Below the pieces are notes generated by a model. It was not told the origin of the DNA. It did not search any database and saw only the letters and a program-made list of their open reading frames with translations. The translations under genes and the position numbers were made by a program. From assembly GCF_000209165.1 (NCBI RefSeq), contig NC_009068.1, forward strand, positions 2,976,001 through 3,040,000: 64,000 bases of DNA. Reading direction: 5' to 3'. Below are positions 18,955 to 28,105 of the stretch, one piece after another. This DNA comes from Scheffersomyces stipitis CBS 6054. Its lineage: Eukaryota > Ascomycota > Pichiomycetes > Serinales > Debaryomycetaceae. Each line of letters opens with the position of its first letter. The first letter of the stretch is position 1.

Positions 18955-21900
18955 CTATAACTTTTCGATCATTCCAAAAATACTTGAGAGAGCTCCTTGC
19001 TTGACATCCTCGCTGTAGTTCAAAATATCCAGACTCAAAATGGAGGTCCGACCTTGAGCAAACCAAGAAAAGTCACTCTGCAATCCTAAACCAAGGCTGT
19101 TATTCTTATGAGTCTTCTTCAACTTCGACGTCTGTTCGTATTCTTTGGCTGCCACTTCTGCCAGATCCACAATGGTATTCGCTATACCACACATGGAAGC
19201 TACATTCATACCAAATGAGCCTGGAGCTGTACCTTCTTCAAGTTTGTACAAAAATGTGATATTTCTAGAGTTGTTGTCAATTATGATTGCCATTCTGAGT
19301 GGCTTAATTTGGGGATGATTTTGGAACGACAATCCCAACGTACCATAGTGTATTGCAAAGAAGCCTAGCGGTTGAATGTGCGTTGCCAAATGGTGCAAAG
19401 TTGATTCCGCGATAGCAAAGCCATCACTACTAGACCCACCTCTTCCCAATTCATCTAAAATGACCAACGATCTTGTAGTCGCGTTGCTGATGATCTTCTT
19501 AGTTTCTGATAATTCTACAAAGAAAGTAGATTTACCTTGCATGATGTTGTCATTAGCCCCTAAACGAGTCATAATCTTGTCAACAGTGCTTAATTTGGCA
19601 CTCGACGCAGGGACAAAACAACCAATCTGGGCCAATATCACTGCCAAAGCTGTTGTTCTCATCAAGGTTGATTTACCAGCAGCATTTGCTCCTGTCAATA
19701 ATCCAAAATTTGCCTCTGATCCTCCAAGGATAACATCATTAGGAATAAAATCAGAGCTTGCGAGGAAACAAGGATGTCTGAGTTCTCTAAATTCAATTTG
19801 ACCTTTTTCCGAATCAACAAACTCTGGTCTGCATGATGGATACCCAATGGTTTCAGAAGTTCTAGTCAATGCAAGTATGCAATCAATCTTACCTAATGAA
19901 TGAACTGCTTTCAACCACGTCTTATAATGTGCGTCAAATCTCTCGTACATTCTACTTTTCAATGATTCACATACCATCTTGTGCAATTCACGCTGTTCCA
20001 TCAATTCTCTTGCAGTTCTCTTAACTTCTGGCGACCAGTATCGCTTCACCTTAGAAGTTGATCCCATCTGTTGCCAGTCATTTGGAACTTGCTTGACCAA
20101 CTTGTTTGGAAGTTCAATCAAGTAGATTTCCTTACCGGAATCTCTGTAGACCACTTCATGAGATTTGTAGGTCCTCTTGTATTCCTTCAAGTACTGCTCG
20201 AGCTTATCTTCTAAAATCTTCATTTTACATTGTGAGTCGTCAAATTCAGCATCCACTCCCTCAGTTGGGACAACAACGTCTTTCTTTGCTTCTTCTCTGT
20301 CAAATGCATCGTCCCACTGAGAAACAAGTTCTGGAAGTTCCCTTGGAAAGCTCTTCAAGTGTTTGAACAAAGCTCCTGATTCCTCAGGAATAAACTCATG
20401 CAATGGCCCTAATGATTTAGAAATACCTTCAAAACTTTCTACTACTTTCAAGAAATCCTTGAATTTCAAAGTTTTACTATGAATTCTAGCCAAGAGCCTC
20501 TCCAAATCTGGCAAGGAAGTCAATGTTTGTTCCAATTTACTTCTCAATTCAAGGCCCTCGTTCATCAAGTATTCTATGGCATCATATCGTTCATTAATTT
20601 CATTGATTTTCATAAGTGGGTGTAATACCAATGACTTCATTGCTCTTTTCCCAAATGGTGTGGAAGCCTTGTTGATCAATTTGAACAACGTACCCTTGTC
20701 TCCGCCATCGAAAGAGTTGCTTAATATCTCCAAATTGTTGAGGGTGATACCATCCAATAACATATGAGTACTTGAATTCTTAGAAATCTGATATTCCGAA
20801 ATATGACCCAAAGTCATGATACTGCTATCTAATTTCAATGACCTCAAATAAAAAAGCAAACCACCAAATGCACCGAATGCAACCTTATGGTTGTCTTTGT
20901 AATCAATTAATGTCGGAGGATAGTTAGAATAATCATCTAAGTCCTCGGCATCATAATATTTGGCTGAAACTAAGTTCTCACAGGTGGTATCATAGTCCCA
21001 GAACTCAGAAATTGGGTTCAATTGGTTCCAGATTTGATGTCCCTGTGCATTGAACTTCAATATCTTCACTGCAATTGAACACAAGTTTCCTTTCATACAC
21101 AAGATCTCTTTGGGCTTGATTTGCGTAATCAAGGTTTCCAACTTGGTGCATTCGGCATCGTCTGGGAACTCAATGAAATTCACTTCAGAAGTAGCAGTAT
21201 CTACAAACACAACACCAAAGATTTTGCTTCCGTCATCCAAGATTTCTTCCTTGACACTCAAGCAGTATACTGCCATATCATCACTGATCATATCCATGTC
21301 AGTTAAGGTGCCCCCGGTCAAGACACCAGTCAACTCTCTTTTGATAATCTTTTCTTCTTTAGTACCGCCACCTCTCATCTCTTTTGCTAAAAGACTTTCT
21401 ACTTGATCAACTTTAGCGACTTTGTATCCATGGCTAATAAACTCTTTTGCCCAGTACTCAAACGACATCTCAGGAATGCCCGCCAACTTCATGTTGGCCC
21501 GTCCTCCGCCAGCTATTTTCAAATCAAATTCAGTGTTGGCAATCGTAGCATCGTTTTCGTATAATTCGTAGAACTTACCTTTCTTGAAGAAAACTACAGT
21601 GTTGTACATCTTAGACTTGATTTCCCAGTACTGTTTTTCAAACGCAGTAAATTTCGACCAAGCAGATTGGGGTACGTGCAATGTTCGAGGATCGTAGTTG
21701 GGGTCATCTGTAGTTCTCTTTTCTGCATCTCTGACATCTACGAGCCATTGGTATCTCTCTTCGTTTTCTTTGGAGAAGTTCTTCTTTGGAGTTGTTTTAA
21801 CTGGAGTAATAGATTTTGGCTTAGTAGCAGGTTGAGTGGCTTTATACGAGGAACCAGCCTTGAATTTATCGCCTAGAACGTTACTGGAAATAGAAGATTC

Positions 21901-22707
21901 CTTTGAAGGAGAGCTTCTGGATGAGGACGAACTTGACTTGGACTTGGACTTCTTAGATCTTGGCGTCTCTTCTGCAAAGTCATCTTCATCATCTTCTTCT
22001 ATCTCAGGCTCACTTTCCTTATCATCATCAACGATGAAGTCGCTCATATCATCGTCATCGTCATCTTCTTCAGCCGGTTTGAAATCATCCTCTTCGTCAT
22101 CATCACTTTCTATAACCTTTCTCCTCTTCCTTGATGTTTGATTGACAGCTTCGTCTTCGCTATCTGACTCAGCGTAGCTGACGCTACGAGATGCAGAACG
22201 ACGTTTGACTAACGGACTTGAATTGAGGTGATTCTCGGCCAACGGTTTGGGCTTTCGCTTGAATTCTCCCTTTTTCGGCTGGATTGGAGACGATTTGGGC
22301 AATGAAACTTTCTTGGATACACGAATCGGTGTAGTTCCTGTTTCAGAAGACAACGGGGTGTCTGTTTCAACAGCGTTGTGTTCGGACATGATTTGGTTTT
22401 CGTTTTCCTTATCTGAATGAGAATCAGCTTCACTGGCCAATACAGAAGTATTCAACGTATCTGAAGCTTCGTTCAGATTCTGTCTTGATTGTTCCGATTT
22501 GGCTCTCAAGGGCGAGGATGAAGCCGGAGGTTGAGTCATGGTCGGGTTGGCACTATCTTTTGTCTTTTCAGAATCTGGTTTGGAAGCTGGCTTGAAGAAA
22601 GACATCAAGCTCAGCTGCTTAAGTTTAGATGAAGAGCTGGCAGAGCCATTCTTCACAGCAGCTGAACCAGATCTCAATGGTGTGGAGGGTTTGCGAACCT
22701 TCGACAT
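18955..22707 (-). CDS. MSH6: DNA mismatch repair protein Msh6
   Basis: Partner of Msh2 in MutS-alpha, which recognises base mismatches and small loops in the nucleus. The 1250-residue protein begins with a PCNA-binding box (Q31..L34..F37-F38), followed by a long disordered, acidic and serine-rich linker to about residue 310. The mismatch-binding wedge is GKFYELYE with F379 and E381. The ATPase domain has the Walker A loop GANAAGKST (G1006, K1012) and DELGRGGSSSDG with D1085, all as in yeast Msh6. The signature ATHYG appears as AIHYG. A C-terminal helical domain ends the protein. The upstream region has three MCB-like sites. Confidence 0.97.
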   Translation of the reverse strand: MSKVRKPSTPLRSGSAAVKNGSASSSSKLKQLSLMSFFKPASKPDSEKTKDSANPTMTQPPASSSPLRAKSEQSRQNLNEASDTLNTSVLASEADSHSDKENENQIMSEHNAVETDTPLSSETGTTPIRVSKKVSLPKSSPIQPKKGEFKRKPKPLAENHLNSSPLVKRRSASRSVSYAESDSEDEAVNQTSRKRRKVIESDDDEEDDFKPAEEDDDDDDMSDFIVDDDKESEPEIEEDDEDDFAEETPRSKKSKSKSSSSSSRSSPSKESSISSNVLGDKFKAGSSYKATQPATKPKSITPVKTTPKKNFSKENEERYQWLVDVRDAEKRTTDDPNYDPRTLHVPQSAWSKFTAFEKQYWEIKSKMYNTVVFFKKGKFYELYENDATIANTEFDLKIAGGGRANMKLAGIPEMSFEYWAKEFISHGYKVAKVDQVESLLAKEMRGGGTKEEKIIKRELTGVLTGGTLTDMDMISDDMAVYCLSVKEEILDDGSKIFGVVFVDTATSEVNFIEFPDDAECTKLETLITQIKPKEILCMKGNLCSIAVKILKFNAQGHQIWNQLNPISEFWDYDTTCENLVSAKYYDAEDLDDYSNYPPTLIDYKDNHKVAFGAFGGLLFYLRSLKLDSSIMTLGHISEYQISKNSSTHMLLDGITLNNLEILSNSFDGGDKGTLFKLINKASTPFGKRAMKSLVLHPLMKINEINERYDAIEYLMNEGLELRSKLEQTLTSLPDLERLLARIHSKTLKFKDFLKVVESFEGISKSLGPLHEFIPEESGALFKHLKSFPRELPELVSQWDDAFDREEAKKDVVVPTEGVDAEFDDSQCKMKILEDKLEQYLKEYKRTYKSHEVVYRDSGKEIYLIELPNKLVKQVPNDWQQMGSTSKVKRYWSPEVKRTARELMEQRELHKMVCESLKSRMYERFDAHYKTWLKAVHSLGKIDCILALTRTSETIGYPSCRPEFVDSEKGQIEFRELRHPCFLASSDFIPNDVILGGSEANFGLLTGANAAGKSTLMRTTALAVILAQIGCFVPASSAKLSTVDKIMTRLGANDNIMQGKSTFFVELSETKKIISNATTRSLVILDELGRGGSSSDGFAIAESTLHHLATHIQPLGFFAIHYGTLGLSFQNHPQIKPLRMAIIIDNNSRNITFLYKLEEGTAPGSFGMNVASMCGIANTIVDLAEVAAKEYEQTSKLKKTHKNNSLGLGLQSDFSWFAQGRTSILSLDILNYSEDVKQGALSSIFGMIEKL

Positions 22708-22846
22708 GGCTTGCTGTGAGTTGTCTTGAATATGAAATATGAAGCCAATCCAAACTGGTTGAAGACCAAAAAGAAAAAAGTAAACGATAAATCCAGACTT
22801 CCCTAAATTCTTGATATTATTATTGTCATTAAGGGGAACTGCATAG

Positions 22847-22880
22847 ACGCGAGTTGGAATGAAGATACGCGTAGTCGCGT
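22847..22880. promoter_or_regulatory. MCB-type cell-cycle element cluster
   Basis: Three MluI-box-like cores lie in 34 bases: ACGCGA at 22847-22852, ACGCGT at 22867-22872 and TCGCGT at 22875-22880. They are 140-175 bases upstream of the MSH6 ATG. MBF control of MSH6 at G1/S is established in S. cerevisiae. The sites also lie in the promoter of the divergent secreted protein. The rest of 22708-23217 is AT-rich with nothing further recognised. Confidence 0.65.
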
Positions 22881-23217
22881 TTCAGTGCTACTGAAAGTAT
22901 CCAAGGCTCAACTGGCGATGTCTTAACTGTGTGAACTCAAATCTATCATTTTGTTTCAAAAAGTGGCAAAGTAGACCTCTATGAACTTCCAGAAAAATGT
23001 ATCTATATTCAGCTGTTTACCTCTTCAAGGTGCAATAACACAATCAGCTTTTTAATGGTAGAATTTTTATCTTTAATTCACTCAGAAACCTTCCTGTGCG
23101 AATTACCCTTTTAGTTATTTGTGGCCGTTTTTTGCACCCAAATTCCTCTCGCTATAATATATATTTCCTAAATTTTGCAACCACTACCTTATACAATTCC
23201 TTCCTTGGGTTATTCTC

Positions 23218-23976
23218 ATGTATTTCCAAACTGCAAATATAATACTCGGCTTCTTGTCCATATTCGCTACGGCCTATAACCATTTCTCGGTGGATGAGTC
23301 GCCAATACTCAGAATCACTTCTAAGAACTACGATCGTCATCTTATCTCACAAGCGCTTCAGAAAGCATACGAAGATGTCTTTGCTTTGACTCCAAACAAC
23401 CATGCACTTCTCCATCTAAGCAGCAATTCTAAAATTAACACCGAAAGAGAGTGTATTGAGAAGACGGTAATTTCTTACTACTTGAGGGACTTGAAGTTCA
23501 TTACTAAGGAATTTGAAGCTTCGGAGTGTAGAGTCAACACCAACAACAAGTACAAATCCATCCTCCAGCCAACTTCCAACATTCACCACCTATTCCATTC
23601 TAGCCTGGACAATATCCAAATTCAATTAGAGGCAAGCTTAATGGACGAGATTCAAAAACTGAAAACACTTGGTGATATTGAATTCAATCAATTTGATAGT
23701 CTCGACTACTCTTTAGAATGTCTTATTGGATTCCAGGAGCTTGCACAAGTAAAAATGGAAGAAACAGATATTCAAACAACATTGGAAAAAGTGATCCAGA
23801 TCCCAGCTGCCTGTGGGTTTCAAAAAATTCAAAGTAGTTTTGAAGGCATCCACTACGAAACCGTAAAGATTGACTTACCTGTAAACGGAACATTTTATTG
23901 TAAAAGAGGCAGAACAAACACCTGCAAAAGAACTAACGCAAACTATAAAAATTCAAGATACAAACTCTTTTCTTGA
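23218..23976 (+). CDS. Secreted orphan protein with six cysteines
   Basis: 252 residues, not recognised. The first 20 residues form a likely signal peptide (hydrophobic core IILGFLSIFATAY). The mature part has six cysteines, no further membrane helix and no GPI-type tail. The C-terminal 25 residues are strongly basic and Asn/Arg/Lys-rich. One possible N-glycosylation site, NGT, lies near residue 223. It is divergent from MSH6 and its stop is 30 bases from the convergent PSA2-like stop. No toxin, adhesin or enzyme motif is visible. Codon use looks like that of its neighbours. It may be specific to a small group of yeasts. Confidence 0.7.
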   Translation: MYFQTANIILGFLSIFATAYNHFSVDESPILRITSKNYDRHLISQALQKAYEDVFALTPNNHALLHLSSNSKINTERECIEKTVISYYLRDLKFITKEFEASECRVNTNNKYKSILQPTSNIHHLFHSSLDNIQIQLEASLMDEIQKLKTLGDIEFNQFDSLDYSLECLIGFQELAQVKMEETDIQTTLEKVIQIPAACGFQKIQSSFEGIHYETVKIDLPVNGTFYCKRGRTNTCKRTNANYKNSRYKLFS

Positions 23977-24006
23977 TACTTTAGCTAGATAACAACCAAA
24001 AATTGG

Positions 24007-25392
24007 TTACATAACAATTTCATACTTGACATCTGATTTCAACTCTTTATGTGGCAACACAATTGAATTGTAGACAAATACCTGGTTGTTAACAACTGTA
24101 TTCTGACATAAGATGACTATGTTGTTAATCAACTTGAAGTATCCATCAGAATTACTGGCATTATCATTGCTGATAGTTGTGCTGGTGATTGTACCTTCGA
24201 TACGACACCATTTTCCAATCTTGACACCATCAGAGACAATGGAGTTGGAGATAAAAGTGTTGTCTCCGATGGTTACGTTATTGGAAATGATGGAATTGAT
24301 AATTCGGACACCTCTTCCAATCGTGACATTTTTGCCGATTGATACGTTTGGACCAATCTTATACGTAGCTGTATTCTGCAAGCATGAACCAACGGAAAGA
24401 ACAGGTGGGACCACACCAGCAGATGGAGGCTCAAGAGTCTTGTATTGGTCATTCTGCAACAATTGCTCTAAGAAGAAGTTGTTAGCCATCAACGCTGATA
24501 CTGGAGTCTTCAATTGGTACCAAAAGCTATTGGACTTGTAAGTGGAAAACTTGGTGTTTGGTGTAGTTGGCAAAGTTCTCAAGATATCTAATTCTAAGGA
24601 AATACTTTTGTCGTCGACATTATCCTCTTCAAGATCGTCGTGAAATTCAAAATAAGTAGATGGGTCTTTGTGGCGGACATGGGCAGTCTCCAACTCACTG
24701 AGGACGTTTCTGTTGAATACATAGATACCTCCATTGAGCAAGACGTTATAGTCTGTTTCCATGCGGAATTTGGAGATCTTAGACGTGGGCTTTTCGACGT
24801 AATGAACTACTTCATTGTTAGCCTTTTTGGCTATGATAGTACCATACAAACTGAAGATCCTGTCCTTGTCGTAGGTGACAAATGAACTTTGATCCTGGTT
24901 TTGGATCTGCTTCTTATTGTGGAAATTGTTCATCAAAAGAACAGGATCGATACCTAGAATAACAGCCGATGAGTTTTCGGCATCGTAGAAATCGAGCAAT
25001 TGTTTGAACGGATAGTTACAGATCACATCGCCATGGATAACCAACAATTTCTCGCATGTTTCATCACCAAAGATCTCCTCTCTGAAGTAATAGAGACCCC
25101 CCGCAGTGCCCATTGAGTTTGGTTCGGAGAGGTACTTGATCTTGACATCGGGATATTGCTTATTTTTGATTTTGATGTAGTCATCGAACTTGGATGAGTC
25201 CTTGAAGAAACCTATCAAGAGGATCTCTAAAGGCTCAGTGGAGCTCAATTGAGAAACCAAATTGTCGATAACATGAGACACAAGCGGTTTTCCGCAGATT
25301 GGAAATAACACCTTAGGTGACTCCATAGAAAGGGGTCTGAACCTGGTACCGGTAGTCTCTCCTCCGACTAATATAACAGCTTTGATAGTCAT
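24007..25392 (-). CDS. PSA2: GDP-mannose pyrophosphorylase-like protein (GMPPA / Psa2 type)
   Basis: 461 residues with an N-terminal nucleotidyltransferase fold and a C-terminal left-handed beta-helix of hexapeptide repeats (about residues 335-400, for example IGPNVSIGKNVTIGRGVRI). The nucleotide loop begins AVILVGGETTGTRFRPLSMESPKVLFPICGKPL, with extra residues in the loop compared with the catalytic GMPPB/Psa1 type (GGxGTRLRPLT). That, and GTAGGLYYFRE, fit the GMPPA/Psa2 branch, which in animals is regulatory. Whether it synthesises GDP-mannose is therefore open. The start follows directly with MTIKAVIL as in other family members. Confidence 0.82.
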   Translation of the reverse strand: MTIKAVILVGGETTGTRFRPLSMESPKVLFPICGKPLVSHVIDNLVSQLSSTEPLEILLIGFFKDSSKFDDYIKIKNKQYPDVKIKYLSEPNSMGTAGGLYYFREEIFGDETCEKLLVIHGDVICNYPFKQLLDFYDAENSSAVILGIDPVLLMNNFHNKKQIQNQDQSSFVTYDKDRIFSLYGTIIAKKANNEVVHYVEKPTSKISKFRMETDYNVLLNGGIYVFNRNVLSELETAHVRHKDPSTYFEFHDDLEEDNVDDKSISLELDILRTLPTTPNTKFSTYKSNSFWYQLKTPVSALMANNFFLEQLLQNDQYKTLEPPSAGVVPPVLSVGSCLQNTATYKIGPNVSIGKNVTIGRGVRIINSIISNNVTIGDNTFISNSIVSDGVKIGKWCRIEGTITSTTISNDNASNSDGYFKLINNIVILCQNTVVNNQVFVYNSIVLPHKELKSDVKYEIVM

Positions 25393-25939
25393 AGTGTGTA
25401 TAGTAGATAGCAGGATACTATTGGATTACAATGGTACGATAAGGAATTGACAAGGACTAGTGACAACTAAAGGAAAACTAAAGGAAACCTGTCAATTGCA
25501 AAATTCAAAATGAAATAATTCCCAAGGAATCTCTTTTTTAAATCACCACATGTCACTCCTTCATCCATAAGGAGATGGCCCGATCAAGAAATATGGGGAA
25601 TGGAAATTATTATTTTTCAGCCGGGTATAGTCGCTGCACCGTCTGCACTCCGGATGGCTGCAACTTTCTGGTGTGAGCGAAAACATATACACTAAGCGTA
25701 AATGGAAGGTTAAATGGAAGGTTACTAAATGGCCATTGCGTAGACGTCTACCATAAGAGCAACCGATAATATTCACATAAACGTACTAGATAAGTATATA
25801 AATAATATGTGTACATTTGTAGATAACCATTACCGATCCCCCTTATAGAATACTATATATAGGATTCAGCCTCCACTAACGTACCCACCAGTTCATCATT
25901 AACACTACCACCACTACATTCCATCCACTGAAGGTGCCA
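25393..25939. other. Intergenic between PSA2-like and REX3
   Basis: Promoter of the PSA2-like gene and 3' flank of REX3. It has a short repeated phrase AAATGGAAGGTTA near 25700-25725 and AT-rich TATA-like stretches near 25797-25862. No gene is seen. Confidence 0.4.
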
Positions 25940-27586
25940 CTACTGTACGTCTTTTCTAGCTCTCTTATCTGTAGTAGTATGATTTGGAGCTATACTTCTC
26001 TTATTTTTGTTGTCTCCGAGGCTATTGTTCTCCGCGAAAGTTTTACTTATACTGCTACCTGTGCTGTTAGACACTTGAAGCTGAATATCCTTTTTGATAA
26101 AATATTTTACAATGTCAATGGCTGCTAGCGAATCTTCACTACTGTCGTGTTCTCCTGTTTGGATTACACGGCTGAGATACTGGAATGCGAGGTCTTTTAA
26201 ACTGAATTTGAAGGTAGGAGTGGCCTTGTGTTTAGGATACAAGATAGACGTATCGATAATTCTATTATGGATAAGTCTCATGGCATTCATATCGTTCTCA
26301 AGTCCATGGCCGACTAGAATCGTGTTCTTGTCCATGATATGGCCCAATTGATTGAGCATCTCATGGAAAGATACTGCCTCGGGCTTTATTTCAGATACAC
26401 CAGAATAACGCGTATTTAAGTCTACTACTTCTCCGTACGGTCTTACAAAGATATCCAAAACGTCTTTGCCAGAGAAGAAGTCTACTGCTGTCACTCTCAA
26501 GAGCTCCAGTCCTCTGGTGGTGTACCCCATCTCACAATCTATACCAATTGCAAATAAGGACCCTTTACTCTCACCAAAGAGTCTATCTGTATTCTGGAAA
26601 GGAATAGACCACTCCATTTCTTCCTTATTCTGCCAGTAAAACACATGCATATTGGATACTGTACACGGATGGGTATCACCCAGACTGACTTCGGACTGAC
26701 AGCATTCGTAAACTCTGCCAAAATCTGTCTTTCTCACCCTGCCCGCATGGTACTGACATTGAACCGGCAGAAGCTGTTCGTCACGGGTGAACTCCGCACC
26801 ACATCTATGGCATGTGCGAATTCTACTTGGAGTAATAGTCTCTGGAGATCTCATTATAAAGCCGAACTTCTCAAGTTTCTCCACGGGGATGACGAGTTCG
26901 GACAATAGCCTTTTGTATTGCTCTTCTGTGGGCCCGTTCTCCTTGGGCGTCTTAGCTTTCTCTGGATGAAGAGCCGCATAGATCACTTTCTTGATCGATG
27001 CTGAGTAAGTCGTTCTAGATGAAACTTTAGCTACTTTGTATTCTTCCTCTATGGCCCGTGTTATAGGAGTTTGGATATCAGGATGGTGCTGTCTATAAGC
27101 CTTTACAAGTTGTACTATTAGCTTCAATCTAAAGCCAAGTTCTGCTGGTGGGTTTGCTACTGCCTTTGGAGCAAATACTTTTGGATCTGTCACGGCTCTG
27201 CTGCCTAAAAGTGTCTTGAGAAGTGCATTGTATTCTTCTAAAGAGGAACTTACGGCATAGATCTCGCGCTCTTCTTTAATTGCTCTCCGCAACAGGCTCT
27301 GTTGGTCTTGTGGAAATCTCTCTTCAAAAAACTTGTCTATTTTTCTCATATGTGAATCTCGAGTCACATTGTCAAGGCTGAAGGCACTACTTTCTGTCAC
27401 CAGCAGTGGTTTTTCTATATCCTTGATGTTCTCAAAAGTGAGTCTCCTATGAGGAAACTCGTGCTCCAGCTTCTTCTTCAACTTCTCGCTATGGGCAAAG
27501 ATGCAATTGAGAGCATCACAGATCTTGTTATCTCTCTCCAGGGGACAAAGTGTCTTTTCAAAAATGGATCCTTCTAATTTAAACAT
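25940..27586 (-). CDS. REX3: RNA exonuclease 3 (DEDDh family)
   Basis: A 3'-5' exonuclease that matures RNase MRP RNA and other small RNAs. The 548-residue protein has a small Cys/His cluster at the N-terminus (C14...C23..C28...H32). A central zinc-finger-like segment follows (CHRCGAEF to CQYHAGRV, with CCQS), then the DEDDh nuclease domain. Catalytic residues are visible: D350 and E352 (GIDCEMG), D432 (GHGLENDM), H480 and D485 (EHDSSEDS). The C-terminus is basic and disordered. REX3 is preferred over REX1 or REX4 on length, N-terminal cluster and the tail of the domain, in line with Debaryomyces and Candida REX3. Confidence 0.87.
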   Translation of the reverse strand: MFKLEGSIFEKTLCPLERDNKICDALNCIFAHSEKLKKKLEHEFPHRRLTFENIKDIEKPLLVTESSAFSLDNVTRDSHMRKIDKFFEERFPQDQQSLLRRAIKEEREIYAVSSSLEEYNALLKTLLGSRAVTDPKVFAPKAVANPPAELGFRLKLIVQLVKAYRQHHPDIQTPITRAIEEEYKVAKVSSRTTYSASIKKVIYAALHPEKAKTPKENGPTEEQYKRLLSELVIPVEKLEKFGFIMRSPETITPSRIRTCHRCGAEFTRDEQLLPVQCQYHAGRVRKTDFGRVYECCQSEVSLGDTHPCTVSNMHVFYWQNKEEMEWSIPFQNTDRLFGESKGSLFAIGIDCEMGYTTRGLELLRVTAVDFFSGKDVLDIFVRPYGEVVDLNTRYSGVSEIKPEAVSFHEMLNQLGHIMDKNTILVGHGLENDMNAMRLIHNRIIDTSILYPKHKATPTFKFSLKDLAFQYLSRVIQTGEHDSSEDSLAAIDIVKYFIKKDIQLQVSNSTGSSISKTFAENNSLGDNKNKRSIAPNHTTTDKRARKDVQ

Positions 27587-28105
27587 GACATCTCCAGACG
27601 TGTTTTTCTGTGGGGAATCGAATTTTCAGTCAGAATAATGAACTGAATGACAACAGAATATGACAAATGTATGAGATATATAACAAGAATATCGTGTCTA
27701 TTCGTTACAGAGTAGAAAGATATAGTTATTTCTTAGTGGATCAGAGATAGGAAATATTAACTGTTCAAAATCCATATCATCATTCTTCAACTTGTGAGAT
27801 CATTTTTATCAAAGTTGGATATTTTCTGGAAGTGAGCTGCACAGCAATACTGTACTGAAACTTTTAGCTGCGAAATTGATATACTGGAACACTTATTCGA
27901 AGCAAAGCGCAGAGTTCACAAATCCTCTATAACACTGTCGAATACTAGCTGTCACTTATTGCAGTACTTTCGTATAGTGTATTCTTGTTCTATATTACGA
28001 TTTCAATAAAAGCTTTGGTTGGTTTGTGCTGCCCTGCCAAAGCGTTATGGTTACTGGCTACTATAATGATATAAATTCTATGTGCTCCATGAAGTAGATA
28101 CCCTC
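27587..28105. other. Intergenic between REX3 and AKR1
   Basis: REX3 promoter and AKR1 3' flank. It is AT-rich with no recognised element or gene. Confidence 0.4.
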
